Positions 1-8,039 of a DNA stretch of 64,000 nt are shown here, one piece after another. The DNA is from Cryptosporangium aurantiacum. GTDB lineage: Bacteria; Actinomycetota; Actinomycetes; Mycobacteriales; Cryptosporangiaceae. Where the stretch lies: contig NZ_FRCS01000001.1 in the NCBI RefSeq assembly GCF_900143005.1, positions 868,001 to 932,000 on the forward strand, read 5' to 3'. Both the position numbers and the translations under genes were made by a program. Position 1 is the stretch's first letter. Each line of letters starts with the position of its first letter. The notes under the pieces were generated by a model. It was not told where the DNA came from. It saw only the letters and a list, made by a program, of their open reading frames with translations, and made no database searches.

Positions 1-252
1 GACCAGGTGCGGGCCGCGGGCTTCACACTGCTCGCGCTGACCCCGGACCCGGACGCGATCAGCCTGCGCGCGCTCAGCCCCGCGCAGCGGGAACGGCCCG
101 CGCTCCTGCTCGGCGCCGAGGGTCCCGGCCTGTCGGGCGAGGTCCTCACGGCGGCCGACGCCCGGGTGCGGATCCCGATGCACCGGGGCGTCGACAGCCT
201 CAACGTCGCGGCGGCCGCAGCCGTCGCCTGCTACGCGCTGGCGCCGGACTAG
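1..252 (+). CDS. TrmH/SpoU-family RNA 2'-O-methyltransferase, C-terminal part
   Basis: The window opens inside this gene; 83 codons are visible, in frame from base 1. The residues carry the last two SPOUT signature blocks: LLGAEGPGLS, which builds the knot loop that binds S-adenosylmethionine, and RGVDSLNVAAAAAVA, the final knotted helix region. These are typical of SpoU/TrmH enzymes that methylate the ribose 2'-OH of tRNA or 23S rRNA. The substrate cannot be told because the N-terminal RNA-binding part lies outside. The stop overlaps the stop of the convergent acyl-CoA dehydrogenase by a few bases, so no room remains for a terminator between them. Confidence 0.9.
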   Translation, partial: DQVRAAGFTLLALTPDPDAISLRALSPAQRERPALLLGAEGPGLSGEVLTAADARVRIPMHRGVDSLNVAAAAAVACYALAPD

Positions 253-2222
253 ATCTTGCGGCGGACGTTCTCCTTCTCGGACGGGCCCGGCGCAGCGGAC
301 ATGATCCACGGGCCGTCGTCGGACGGATCGAGGATGCCCTCCTCCAGCCACTTGTAGCGCCCGTCCAGGACCCGATCGGCGAGCCGCCGGTCGGTGTCGT
401 CGCTGTTCGTCCAGAGCGCCTCGAACAGCGCGTCGGCCCGTACCGTGGCCTGGCGGCAGAACGCGTCCGCGAGTTCCAGCGCGGTCGCGCCCCGGTGCGG
501 CCCGCCGGTCGTCTTGAGCGACGCCGCCCGCACGCACGCCGCGCTCATCGCGAACAGCTCGGCTCCGATGTCGACGATCCGGGCCAGGAACCGCTGGCGG
601 TGCTCCAGCCGTCCCTGCCACCGCGACATGCCGTAGAACGTCTGGCGCGCGAGCTTGCGGCTGGACCGTTCGACGTACCGCAGGTGCCTGGCGAGCGGCC
701 CGAACTCCGCGAACGAGTTCGGGAGCTGGCCCGCGCCGACCGCCAGCGTGGGTAGCCAGCCCGCGTAGAACTTGCCGGCCTGTGCCGCCGCCTTGCGCTT
801 GGCGCTCAGCGTCGCGTCCGGATCGATGATGTCACCGGCCACCGACAGGTGGGCGTCGACCGCCTCGCGCGCGATCAGCAGGTGCATGATCTCGGTCGAA
901 CCCTCGAAGATGCGGTTGATCCGCTGGTCGCGCAGCGACTGCTCGACCGGGACCGCGCGCTCGCCGCGCGCGGCGAGCGACTCCGCCGTCTCGTAGGCGC
1001 GCCCACCGCGGATCTGGACGAGTTCGTCCGCGACCAGCCACCCCATTTCGGACGCGTAGAGCTTGGCCAGAGCGGCCTCGATCCGGATGTCGTTGCGCTT
1101 CTCGTCCGCCAGTTGGCTGGTCAGGTCGAGTACGGCTTCCAGCGCGAACGCGGTCGCGGCGATGAACGCGATCTTCCCGGCGACCGCGTCGTGCTTGCCG
1201 ACCGGGCGCCCCCACTGCTCGCGGGCGGCGCTCCACTCGCGGGCGATCTTCAGCGACCACTTGGCGGTGCCCGCGCAGATCGCCGGAAGCGAGAGCCGGC
1301 CGGTGTTCAGCGTGGTCAGCGCGACCTTCAGACCCTCGCCCTCACGTCCGATCCGGTTGGCGGCCGGCACCCGGACCTGGTGGAACCGGGTGACGCCGTT
1401 CTCCAGCCCACGCAGCCCCAGGAACGCATTGCGGTTCTCCACGGTGATGCCGGGGGAGTCGGCCTCGACGACGAACGCGGTGATGCCACCGCGTCCGCCG
1501 GTGTACTTGGGAACGCGGGCCATCACGACGAGCAGGTCGGCGACGACACCGTTGGTCGTCCAGAGCTTGACGCCGTCGAGGACGTAGTCCTCGCCGTCGC
1601 GGACCGCGCTGCAGGCGAGCCGGGCAGGGTCGCTGCCGACGTCGGGCTCGGTGAGCAGGAACGCGCTGATGTCGGTCCGGGCGCAGCGGGGGAGGAACTG
1701 CTGTTTCTGCTCCTCGTTGCCGAACAACACGACCGGCTGCGGGACGCCGATCGACTGGTGCGCCGAGAGCATCGCGCCCAGCGCCGGGTTGACGGAGCCG
1801 GCCAGCATCAGCGCTTTGTTGTAATAGACCTGGGTGAGCCCGAGACCGCCGTACGTGGTCGGGATCTTCATTCCGAACGCGCCGAGTTCCTTCAGCGCGT
1901 TGATGACGTCGTCCGGGATCCGGGCGTCGCGCTCGATCTTGGCCGCATCGACACCGGCCAGGAACGTGCCGAGTTTCGCGAGGAAGTTCTCGCCGACCTC
2001 GCGGGCCTCGTCGGTGGGGTGGGGCTCGGGGTGGATGAGCTCGAGCGGGAAGCGTCCGAGGAACAGCTCTTTGGCGAAGCTGGGTTTTGTCCAATCGGTC
2101 TGGCGGGCGGCCTCGGCGACCTGACGCGACTCGCGTTCGGACGGGGCGGGCCCGGAGCCGGGTGGGGCGGTGGTCGGCGCGTCGCTAGTAGGGCCAGGGT
2201 GCACGCGGTCGTCAGTCGTCAT
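249..2222 (-). CDS. Acyl-CoA dehydrogenase, long (VLCAD/ACAD9-like) form
   Basis: A 657-residue flavoenzyme expected to oxidise acyl-CoA thioesters to trans-2-enoyl-CoA in fatty-acid beta-oxidation. The acyl-CoA dehydrogenase core covers roughly residues 75-465, with the FAD-contact motif LLTEPDVGSDPA, the helix ALTTLNTGRLSLPA and the C-terminal signature RDQRINRIFEGSTEIM. The glutamate in GGRAYETAE is the likely catalytic base by analogy with VLCAD. Ordinary family members are about 380-400 residues; the extra C-terminal 170 residues resemble the added helical domain of VLCAD/ACAD9. The N-terminal 40 residues are Pro/Ser/Thr-rich and probably disordered. The ATG at 2222 is preceded by GGAGACG on the minus strand, and a palindrome lies just upstream (2246-2261). 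Chain-length preference cannot be read from sequence. Confidence 0.92.
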   Translation of the reverse strand: MTTDDRVHPGPTSDAPTTAPPGSGPAPSERESRQVAEAARQTDWTKPSFAKELFLGRFPLELIHPEPHPTDEAREVGENFLAKLGTFLAGVDAAKIERDARIPDDVINALKELGAFGMKIPTTYGGLGLTQVYYNKALMLAGSVNPALGAMLSAHQSIGVPQPVVLFGNEEQKQQFLPRCARTDISAFLLTEPDVGSDPARLACSAVRDGEDYVLDGVKLWTTNGVVADLLVVMARVPKYTGGRGGITAFVVEADSPGITVENRNAFLGLRGLENGVTRFHQVRVPAANRIGREGEGLKVALTTLNTGRLSLPAICAGTAKWSLKIAREWSAAREQWGRPVGKHDAVAGKIAFIAATAFALEAVLDLTSQLADEKRNDIRIEAALAKLYASEMGWLVADELVQIRGGRAYETAESLAARGERAVPVEQSLRDQRINRIFEGSTEIMHLLIAREAVDAHLSVAGDIIDPDATLSAKRKAAAQAGKFYAGWLPTLAVGAGQLPNSFAEFGPLARHLRYVERSSRKLARQTFYGMSRWQGRLEHRQRFLARIVDIGAELFAMSAACVRAASLKTTGGPHRGATALELADAFCRQATVRADALFEALWTNSDDTDRRLADRVLDGRYKWLEEGILDPSDDGPWIMSAAPGPSEKENVRRKI

Positions 2223-2245
2223 GGACGTCTCCTCGCCGACTCTGT

Positions 2246-2261
2246 GTTACCTGCCGGTAAC
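2246..2261. promoter_or_regulatory. Palindromic operator candidate before the acyl-CoA dehydrogenase
   Basis: GTTACC-TGCC-GGTAAC is a perfect inverted repeat with 6-bp arms, 24 bases upstream of the dehydrogenase ATG. Spacing and position fit a TetR-type repressor site, common for fatty-acid degradation genes in actinobacteria. No regulator gene is adjacent, so assignment to a protein is inference. Confidence 0.5.
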
Positions 2262-2313
2262 CACTCTGCACCCCCGGGTGTGATCACCGCCACACATTCC
2301 GCCGGAAAGACGA

Positions 2314-2339
2314 AAGCCCCCTCCGCGGGGAGGGGGCTT
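2314..2339 (-). terminator. Intrinsic terminator after the sigma factor gene
   Basis: AAGCCCCCTCC / GGAGGGGGCTT forms a perfect 11-bp stem with a 4-base loop, 14 bases past the sigma-factor stop on the minus strand. It is followed by a moderately T-rich stretch (TTTCGTCTTTCC), so it should end the RsbW-sigma transcript. Confidence 0.8.
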
Positions 2340-2352
2340 CCGGTGGGTCGGT

Positions 2353-3261
2353 CTACTCGTCGACGAGCAGGCGTTCGCGCAGCTTGGCGAGCGTCTGTGA
2401 GAGCAGCCGCGACACGTGCATCTGGGAGATCCCCATCCGCTCGGCGATCTGCGACTGCGTCATGTTCCCGAAGAACCGCAGGATCAGGATCTTCCGCTCC
2501 CGCGGCGGCACCTGGGCGAGCAGCGGCTGCAGCGACTCGCGGAACTCGACGTGCTCCAGCGCCGCGTCCTCGTCGCCGAGCGTCTCGGCCAGCGTCGGCA
2601 TCTCGCCGTCGCCGCGCACCGGGTCGTCGAGCGACGAGCTGCGGTAGGCGTTGGCCGCCTCCAGACCCTCCAGGACCTCCTCGCGGGAGAGCTTCAGGTG
2701 CTCGGCCAGCTCGGTCGCGTTCGGCGCGCGTCCGTTGCGCTGGGAGAGTTCCGCGGTGGCCGCGGTCAGCGACAGGTGCAGCTCCTTGAGCCGCCGCGGC
2801 ACCCGCACCGCCCATCCGTGGTCGCGGAAGTGCCGCTTGATCTCCCCGACGACGGTCGGCACCGCGTACGAGAGGAAGTCCGCGCCGCGCTCGGCGTCGA
2901 ACCGGTCGACGGAGTTGATCAGGCCGACGGTGGCGACCTGCACCAGGTCCTCCAGCGGCTCACCGCGGTTGTTGAACCGCCGCGCGAGGTGCCGGACCAG
3001 CGGCAGGTGCATCGTCACGAGCTCGTCCCGGATCGCCTGCCGCCGCGGCGAATCCTCCGGCAGAGCGGCCATCTGCGCGAACAGGGCCGCCGCCTCGCGG
3101 CGCGACTCCGACCGGGCGTCCGCCACCGTGGTGTCGTCGACCTTCTCGACCGTGCTCTCGGTGCTCTCGGTGCTCTCGGGGGCCTCGGGGGCCTCGGTTG
3201 CTTCCTCCCGCGCCGGGTCGTCGATCGCGGCCGTCGGCTGCTCACTCCGTGGCGCGGTCAT
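2353..3261 (-). CDS. sigF: RNA polymerase sigma factor, SigB/SigF/SigG family
   Basis: A 302-residue group 3 sigma-70 factor of the general-stress or sporulation type. Region 2 is recognisable by HLPLVRHLARRFNNRGEPLEDL and the -10 recognition segment around DFLSYAVPTVVGEIKRHFRD. Region 3 follows, and region 4 ends with the helix-turn-helix MTQSQIAERMGISQMHVSRL that reads the -35 element. The first 55 residues are acidic and low-complexity with Glu-Ser-Thr and Glu-Ala-Pro repeats, an unusual but probably disordered extension. The RsbW-like anti-sigma kinase lies 43 bp upstream on the same strand, the usual rsbW-sigF order, so activity is expected to be set by partner switching. Gene name is by family; which paralog this is cannot be decided here. 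Confidence 0.9.
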   Translation of the reverse strand: MTAPRSEQPTAAIDDPAREEATEAPEAPESTESTESTVEKVDDTTVADARSESRREAAALFAQMAALPEDSPRRQAIRDELVTMHLPLVRHLARRFNNRGEPLEDLVQVATVGLINSVDRFDAERGADFLSYAVPTVVGEIKRHFRDHGWAVRVPRRLKELHLSLTAATAELSQRNGRAPNATELAEHLKLSREEVLEGLEAANAYRSSSLDDPVRGDGEMPTLAETLGDEDAALEHVEFRESLQPLLAQVPPRERKILILRFFGNMTQSQIAERMGISQMHVSRLLSQTLAKLRERLLVDE

Positions 3262-3304
3262 ACCGCGGCTCCCCGTTCCGGGCGCCGCGCGGTAGCGCGG
3301 TCGT

Positions 3305-3769
3305 TCACGCGAGCGCCTCGAGTCGGCGCTTGACCAGCTTGATGTGGACGATGTTGTCCTCGCTCGCCCACGCCGTCACCTCGTCGACCAGCGCGGTCAG
3401 CACGCGCCAGCCGAACGTGTTCTGGCCGGGCGTCGCTCCGTCCTTCGTGGCGGCCGACACGGTCACCCGCAGCGCGTCGTCGTCGACCCGGAAGACGCAC
3501 CGCAGCCGGCCGGGACCGGAGGCCTTCGCCACCAGCTCGGCACACGCCTCGTCGACCGCCATCCGCAGGTCGGAGACCTCGTCCAGGTCGTAGTCGAGGC
3601 GGACCGCGAGGTCAGCCGCGAGCGCCCGGGCGACCGGCACGTGGACCGGGTCGGCAGGCAGGGTCAGCTCGATGTCGCTGCCCGCTGCGTCGGGGGCCAG
3701 CGAGTCGCTTCCCGCCGGGGCAGGTGGGGCCGCAGCCGGCTCCGAGCTGGTCCGTTCGGGCACCGCCAT
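3305..3769 (-). CDS. rsbW: RsbW-like anti-sigma serine kinase
   Basis: A 154-residue protein with a GHKL/HATPase_c_2 ATP-binding fold over residues 40-150, the usual length of RsbW/SpoIIAB. Such proteins bind a SigB/SigF-type sigma factor to hold it inactive and phosphorylate a STAS-domain antagonist. The N-box region reads VDEACAELV: the glutamate is kept but the usual asparagine is not, a variation I associate with actinobacterial RsbW homologs. The first 35 residues are Ala/Pro-rich. The start is supported by GAGGAGC seven bases before the ATG. It is followed at once by the sigma factor on the same strand; candidate antagonists are the STAS proteins at 5.3 and 9.4 kb. Confidence 0.88.
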   Translation of the reverse strand: MAVPERTSSEPAAAPPAPAGSDSLAPDAAGSDIELTLPADPVHVPVARALAADLAVRLDYDLDEVSDLRMAVDEACAELVAKASGPGRLRCVFRVDDDALRVTVSAATKDGATPGQNTFGWRVLTALVDEVTAWASEDNIVHIKLVKRRLEALA

Positions 3770-4053
3770 CTAGCTCGCTCCTCATCACACCGTCGTCGAA
3801 CCCGGTGGGGAACCGGGTAGTGGCCGGGGCGCGAGTGGGGTCGGCGCCTCCGGCACACGCGGGCTTACCCCGCCGATGCTCGCCCGAACCTACCGCTCGG
3901 AAGCCACCGATGTGTGGTCGGCCCTGACCTCGACTCCACGCCCACGATCCGTGGCAAGGTTGACGGGGCTGGCCAGGGGGTACAGCGTCCGCGCGCCGCA
4001 CGGGCGGGTACCTCCCGCGGGCCGGGCGGGTGCTGTGGTGGGGAGGAGCGGTG

Positions 4054-4506
4054 GTGGCGTCGGAAACCGGTGCGAAGACGGTCGACAGTGGTAACGGTGC
4101 GAAGCCCCGGCCTGCGGTCGAGCGGGCGCGGGAACCCTCGATCGGACAGTTGGTCAGCGACGTCGCGGCCGGGCTCTCGAGCCTGGTGCAGCACGAGATC
4201 GCGCTGGCCAAGGCGGAGCTGCGCCTGGAGGCCCAGAAGGCGGTGGCCGGGATCGCCGGACTGGCGGTCGCCGCAGCTGCCGGGCTGATGATCGTCCCGC
4301 TGCTCTCGCTGGCCGCGGTGTACGCGCTGTCCGAGGTGATGGCAGGCTATTGGGCTGCACTGATCGTGGCAGGCGTCTGGGCGTTGATCGCCGGGATCGC
4401 CGGGCTGCTCGGTGCGTTGCGCCTGCGTCGGGTCAACCCCGTCCCGACGCAGGCGATCGAAGCGGTGAAGGAGGATGTGCGGTGGGTCCGCGACCGGAAG
4501 AGTTAG
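4054..4506 (+). CDS. Phage-holin-3-6 family (DUF1469) small membrane protein
   Basis: About 150 residues: a polar N-terminus, an amphipathic helix around SLVQHEIALAKAELRLEAQK, then two hydrophobic segments (about residues 63-90 and 97-120) and a short basic tail. This is the layout of the actinobacterial DUF1469/holin-X family, whose role is unknown; the name does not imply lysis. Several GTG codons are possible. GGGAGG at 4041-4046 is spaced seven bases from GTG 4054 and four from GTG 4051, so 4054 is preferred over the far upstream GTG at 4030. The next gene overlaps its 3' end, indicating translational coupling. Confidence 0.82.
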   Translation: MASETGAKTVDSGNGAKPRPAVERAREPSIGQLVSDVAAGLSSLVQHEIALAKAELRLEAQKAVAGIAGLAVAAAAGLMIVPLLSLAAVYALSEVMAGYWAALIVAGVWALIAGIAGLLGALRLRRVNPVPTQAIEAVKEDVRWVRDRKS

Positions 4507-4778
4507 AACGCGAGATCGCGTTCGCCCGCGATCAGCTACGGCGGGACGTGGACGAGCTGGTGGCGAGGGTCAGCCCGCGCGCGGTGGCCCAGCGCCAGGC
4601 CGACCGGGTCGCGAGCGAGGCACAGCGGATCTCGGCGCAGGCGGTCGCGACCGTCGTGCCGCTTCTGCGCAACGGGCGTGACCAAGTGCTCAGCCGTCCC
4701 GCGCTGCTCGGGATCGGTGCCGGACTGACCGTGTTGTCGCTCGCTACCGTGCTCTGGCGCGTTCGCGCGCGGCACTGA
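4482..4778 (+). CDS. DUF3618 family protein
   Basis: A 98-residue protein with the DUF3618 signature at the N-terminus (RPEELEREIAFARDQLRRDV, an amphipathic helix) and one C-terminal transmembrane helix near LLGIGAGLTVLSLATVLW. The family regularly follows a DUF1469 gene in actinobacteria, as here, and probably forms a membrane-associated pair; function is unknown. The GTG start lies inside the preceding gene (25-base overlap) and has AAGGAGG seven bases upstream at 4468-4474. Codon 8 is the rare leucine codon TTA. Confidence 0.82.
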   Translation: MGPRPEELEREIAFARDQLRRDVDELVARVSPRAVAQRQADRVASEAQRISAQAVATVVPLLRNGRDQVLSRPALLGIGAGLTVLSLATVLWRVRARH

Positions 4779-4790
4779 GCCGTCGCACGG

Positions 4791-4822
4791 CCGCGGCCGC
4801 CGCTACGTGCGCGCGGCCGCGG
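4791..4822. terminator. Bidirectional hairpin between DUF3618 and chaB-like genes
   Basis: CCGCGGCCGC (4791-4800) pairs perfectly with GCGGCCGCGG (4813-4822) across a 12-base loop. It lies between converging genes and includes the stop of the minus-strand gene. Confidence 0.55.
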
Positions 4823-5207
4823 TCTTCTTGCGGTTCGCCTTCTTGATCGCCTCGACGAGCTCGCTCTTGGTCATCGTCGAGCGGCCCCGGATGTCCAGCG
4901 AACGGGCGACGTCCTGCAGGTGGGACTTGGACGCGTTGGCGTCCACACCCTCCGCGGTCTTGCCGCCGCGGCGCGCCGCGGCGCCGCTCTTCGCCGCCTG
5001 CTTGTCGGACGGGCCCTTGCGGTCCTTCGGCTCCCAGTGGTCGCCGACCTTCTCGAACGAGTGCTTCAGCGAGTCGAACGCGGTGCGATGCGCCCGCTCA
5101 CCCTCGCCGTACTGCTCGACGGCGGAGTCGTGCGTCTTCACCCACGTGTCCTGCGCCTTCTTCGGAGAGCGCTTCAGCGTGGACGGCATTTCCTCGCGGC
5201 CGGGCAT
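4803..5207 (-). CDS. chaB: ChaB-family protein with Rho-N/SAP-like C-terminus
   Basis: A 134-residue protein in two parts. Residues 1-65 match the ChaB domain (PSTLKRSPKKAQDTWVKTHDSAVEQYG, then KHSFEKVGDHWEPK). Residues 95-132 form a Rho termination factor N-terminal or SAP-like helix-extended-helix motif (HLQDVARSLDIRGRSTMTKSELVEAI) followed by a lysine-rich tail, suggesting nucleic-acid binding. ChaB was first named as a cation-transport regulator in E. coli, but this architecture in actinobacteria is of unknown function. The ATG at 5207 has AGGAGG five bases upstream; the frame stays open further 5' but that region forms a hairpin rather than conserved protein. Its place between stress regulators suggests stress-linked expression. 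Confidence 0.85.
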   Translation of the reverse strand: MPGREEMPSTLKRSPKKAQDTWVKTHDSAVEQYGEGERAHRTAFDSLKHSFEKVGDHWEPKDRKGPSDKQAAKSGAAARRGGKTAEGVDANASKSHLQDVARSLDIRGRSTMTKSELVEAIKKANRKKTAAART

Positions 5208-5221
5208 CAGTACCTCCTCGG

Positions 5222-5279
5222 GGGCGGTTTCGTCGTCGACGATCACGGGGTTCCCGTGCCGCCGGTGACGAAACCGCCC
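5222..5279 (-). promoter_or_regulatory. Nested stem-loop in the leader of the chaB-like gene
   Basis: GGGCGGTTTCGTC (5222-5234) is perfectly complementary to GACGAAACCGCCC (5267-5279), giving a 13-bp outer stem. Inside it CACGGG (5244-5249) pairs with CCCGTG (5253-5258). The outer stem ends only three bases before the ribosome-binding AGGAGG of the chaB-like gene and starts 12 bases after the STAS gene stop. It may end STAS transcription, protect the mRNA, or control chaB translation. Confidence 0.6.
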
Positions 5280-5290
5280 GAGAGAAAGGC

Positions 5291-5701
5291 TCAGCTCCCG
5301 ACCGGCGGCAGGTCGGCGAACGACTCGTGGAAGTCGAGGACCTGGTCCAGACCGGTCAGGGTCAGGGGACGACTGACCGTGCGGTTCGCGCACACCAGCC
5401 GGAACTTCGTACCGACCGACTCGGCCTGCTGCGACAGCTCGACCAGCACGCCCAGCCCGTTCGAGCCGAGGAACGTCACCGCATCGAGATCCAGCACGAC
5501 GTCCGAGCCGGGCACGGCCACAACGGGGGTCAGGGCGTCGCGGAGCCGGGGCGCGGTGAGCATGTCGATCTCGCCGCCGACCCGAACTACCTGTCGCCCG
5601 TCGTCCGTCGGCGGTACTTGCTCCACCGACAGCACCGCGTCCGTCGCGTCACCGAGCGCACCGGTCCGTTCTGGGGCCGCCGAACCAGCGGGGTCGACCA
5701 T
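5291..5701 (-). CDS. STAS-domain anti-sigma factor antagonist
   Basis: A 136-residue protein with a STAS domain over about residues 25-130, the fold of SpoIIAA/RsbV. These proteins release a sigma factor by binding the RsbW-type kinase when unphosphorylated. The phosphorylatable serine is expected in VTFLGSNGLGVLVEL, the usual D(S/T)xGLG position. The first 25 residues are polar. It lies between Ku (downstream on its 5' side, same strand) and the chaB-like gene. It is the nearest candidate partner for the RsbW-like kinase at 3.3 kb, but pairing is inference because a second STAS gene lies at 9.4 kb. Confidence 0.88.
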   Translation of the reverse strand: MVDPAGSAAPERTGALGDATDAVLSVEQVPPTDDGRQVVRVGGEIDMLTAPRLRDALTPVVAVPGSDVVLDLDAVTFLGSNGLGVLVELSQQAESVGTKFRLVCANRTVSRPLTLTGLDQVLDFHESFADLPPVGS

Positions 5702-5797
5702 TACGTACTCCCTCCATCGCTGCCACTGAACCCTAGCCCGGACGGCCCAACGCCGCGTGGGTGGCCGGAAGGCACGAGGGAGTAAACCGCATTGCTG

Positions 5798-6799
5798 TCA
5801 GGCTGTCTTGCGCTGGCTTGTGCCCTTCGTGGTGGTTCGTGCAGCGGTTTTGGCGGGAGCCTTCTTGGCCGCCGTCTTCGTCGACGTTTTCTTCGCCGTG
5901 GTCTTCTTCGCGGCCGACGAGCTGCTGGACGCCGTGGCTTTCTTCGGTGCCGCCTTGCGGGGCGCGCTCTTCTTCGCCGGCGTGCTCTTCGCCGCCGGGC
6001 GCGTCTCGCCGACCGCCTCGCCGCGAGCTCGTTTGGCCTCCGCGACGCTCGCTTCCAGCGCCGCCATCAGGTCCAGCACCGCGCCACCGCCCTCAGCCGG
6101 TGCCTCCGGCTGGGTGACCTCGTGGCCCTGGATCTTGGCGTCCACGACCTCGCGGAGCGCCACCGCGTAGTCGTCGCTGAACTCGTCCATGTCCAGGTCG
6201 CCGGTGAGCGTCTGGATGTACGACTCGGCCATCTGCATCTCCTGGGCCCGGACCGTGATGTCCGAATCCGGAGCCAGCTCGGCCGGGTCGCGGATCTCGT
6301 CCGGCCAGAGCATCGTCTGCAGCAGCAGGACCTCGCCGTAGGGGCGCAGCAGGGCCAGCGCTTCGCGCTGCCGCAGCGCGACCTTCACCAGCGCGACCGT
6401 GCCCGCTCGTTCCAGCGCCTCGCGCAGCAGCACGTAGGGCTTCGCGCCGGGCCCGTCGGCCTGCAGGAAGTACCCCTTGGACAGGTACAGGCCGTCGACC
6501 TGCTCGGACGGGACGAACTTCTGGACGTCGATGTTGCGGCCGGACGCGATCGGCAGCTTTTCGAAGTCCTCGTCGTCGAGGACCACGACCTGCCCGTCCG
6601 GGAGCTCGTACCCCTTGGCGATCTCGCTGTAAGGCACCTCGACGTCCTCGGCCTCACAGACCCGGCGGTACCGGATCCGTCCGCCGTCCGCGGCGTGGAC
6701 CTGGCGGAGCTGGACGTCGTGCTGCTCGGTTGCGGAAAAAAGTTTGATCGGGATCGTGACGAGCCCGAACGACACGACGCCCTTCCAGATCGCACGCAT
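5798..6799 (-). CDS. ku: Ku protein, non-homologous end joining
   Basis: A 333-residue bacterial Ku. The N-terminus MRAIWKGVVSFGLVTIPIKL is the family signature, and the beta-barrel core runs to about residue 260. It should form a homodimeric ring on double-strand DNA ends and recruit LigD. The last 80 residues are a Lys/Ala/Thr/Ser-rich, histone-H1-like tail with KKxxAK-type repeats, which in other actinobacterial Ku proteins binds DNA without need of ends. AGGGGG lies eight bases before the ATG. It is divergent from the LigD polymerase gene across 81 bp, so one control region probably serves both. Confidence 0.95.
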   Translation of the reverse strand: MRAIWKGVVSFGLVTIPIKLFSATEQHDVQLRQVHAADGGRIRYRRVCEAEDVEVPYSEIAKGYELPDGQVVVLDDEDFEKLPIASGRNIDVQKFVPSEQVDGLYLSKGYFLQADGPGAKPYVLLREALERAGTVALVKVALRQREALALLRPYGEVLLLQTMLWPDEIRDPAELAPDSDITVRAQEMQMAESYIQTLTGDLDMDEFSDDYAVALREVVDAKIQGHEVTQPEAPAEGGGAVLDLMAALEASVAEAKRARGEAVGETRPAAKSTPAKKSAPRKAAPKKATASSSSSAAKKTTAKKTSTKTAAKKAPAKTAARTTTKGTSQRKTA

Positions 6800-6880
6800 G
6801 GCCGGTGCCCCCTGTGGTTGCTCTCGACGGGACTACTCTGCGATTACCGCCGGGGGGAAGTCCAGCGTGGAGGTGTCGGC

Positions 6881-7822
6881 GTGGCGAGTGCATCGGCGAA
6901 CACGACGGTCGCGGTTGCCGGACGTCAACTCTCCCTGTCGAACCTTTCCAAGATTCTCTACCCGGAGACCGGGACGACGAAAGGTGAGGTGATCGACTAT
7001 TACTCCCGAGTCGCGCCCGTTCTGTTGCCGCATCTGGCCGGTCGTCCGCTCTCGTTGAAGCGGTACCCCGACGGAGTCGCCGGGCAGGGCTTCTTCGCGA
7101 AGAACGTGCCGAACGGTGCGCCCGACTGGGTCCGCACCGAGCGTCTCCCCGCTCCGGGCAGCACCAAGAACCGGGACGAGATCGACTACCTGGTCCTCCC
7201 GGAGGACGAGGGTGACGCGCTGGCCACGCTGGTCTGGATGGCCAACCTGGCCGCGCTCGAGCTGCACGTCCCGCAGTGGCAAGTCGGCCCGCGCGGTGGT
7301 GTCCGTGGCACTGACCTGCTGGTCTTCGACCTCGACCCGGGTGCACCCGCCACCGTCGTCGAGTGCTCCGCCGTCGCACTGCGGCTCCGTGAGGTTTTGG
7401 ACGCCGACGGGCTGCACGCCGTGGCCAAGACGTCCGGATCGAAGGGCATGCAGGTCTACGCGGCGATCAAGCCGGTCGACCCGGGCCGCACGTCGGACTA
7501 CGCGAAGGCGGTCGCTCAGCAGCTGGAGAAGGAGGATCCGCAGAACGTCACGTCGGTGATGCGACGGGCACTGCGGCCGGGCAAGGTCTTCATCGACTGG
7601 AGTCAGAACAACACCGCGAAGACCACGGTCGCGCCGTACTCGCTGCGCGCCCGCCCGGCGCCCACCGTGTCCACCCCGCTGTACTGGGACGAAGTGGCCG
7701 CGTGCCGCCGTCCAGAGGAGCTGGTGTTCCCGTTCGACGCGGTGCTCGCGCGCGCCGCCGACGACGGTGATCTGTTTGCCGAACTGTTGACCGACGACCG
7801 CCCGGCGCTACCGCGGCGATGA
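6881..7822 (+). CDS. ligD: LigD-type polymerase/primase domain protein (NHEJ)
   Basis: A 313-residue stand-alone polymerase domain of the LigD family (archaeo-eukaryotic primase fold). The catalytic aspartates are in LLVFDLDPG and a third is near VFIDWSQNN; KTSGSKGMQVY carries the conserved basic and glycine residues. Such enzymes fill gaps with NTPs at broken ends held by Ku. No ligase or 3'-phosphoesterase domain is attached, so sealing must come from another ligase; an ATP-dependent ligase lies at 12.6 kb. The GTG at 6881 has GGAGG seven bases upstream; the frame is open far 5' only because it is the shadow of ku. Confidence 0.92.
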   Translation: MASASANTTVAVAGRQLSLSNLSKILYPETGTTKGEVIDYYSRVAPVLLPHLAGRPLSLKRYPDGVAGQGFFAKNVPNGAPDWVRTERLPAPGSTKNRDEIDYLVLPEDEGDALATLVWMANLAALELHVPQWQVGPRGGVRGTDLLVFDLDPGAPATVVECSAVALRLREVLDADGLHAVAKTSGSKGMQVYAAIKPVDPGRTSDYAKAVAQQLEKEDPQNVTSVMRRALRPGKVFIDWSQNNTAKTTVAPYSLRARPAPTVSTPLYWDEVAACRRPEELVFPFDAVLARAADDGDLFAELLTDDRPALPRR

Positions 7823-8039
7823 TCGGGTGAACGGTCGGTCTTGCACGTCGGGTCCCGGCGAGGATAATCCGAGCCGTCGTCCGTCCGTCACGATGTGGTC
7901 ACGGGGGGCGAACGAGGCTCCCGGCCCGTTCCGCGCACAGGCGGGGAGTTCCGGCAGGACTTTCGCGCGAGCCGATTAGGCTTGGCGGGAACCGGAGGTC
8001 GGCGTGAGAACACGCTCGGTACAGGAGGAGACCCTGACC

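Noticed and set aside
849-2789. Very long open frame on the plus strand across the acyl-CoA dehydrogenase and sigma factor
   Set aside because: It is antisense to two well-conserved genes, is Arg/Asp/Gly-rich and shows no known domain. High G+C makes such frames common.
7971-7978. GCCGATTA upstream of the SpoIIE/RsbW gene considered as a FliA-type -10
   Set aside because: No CTCA-like -35 at 15-17 bp upstream, so the match stands alone.
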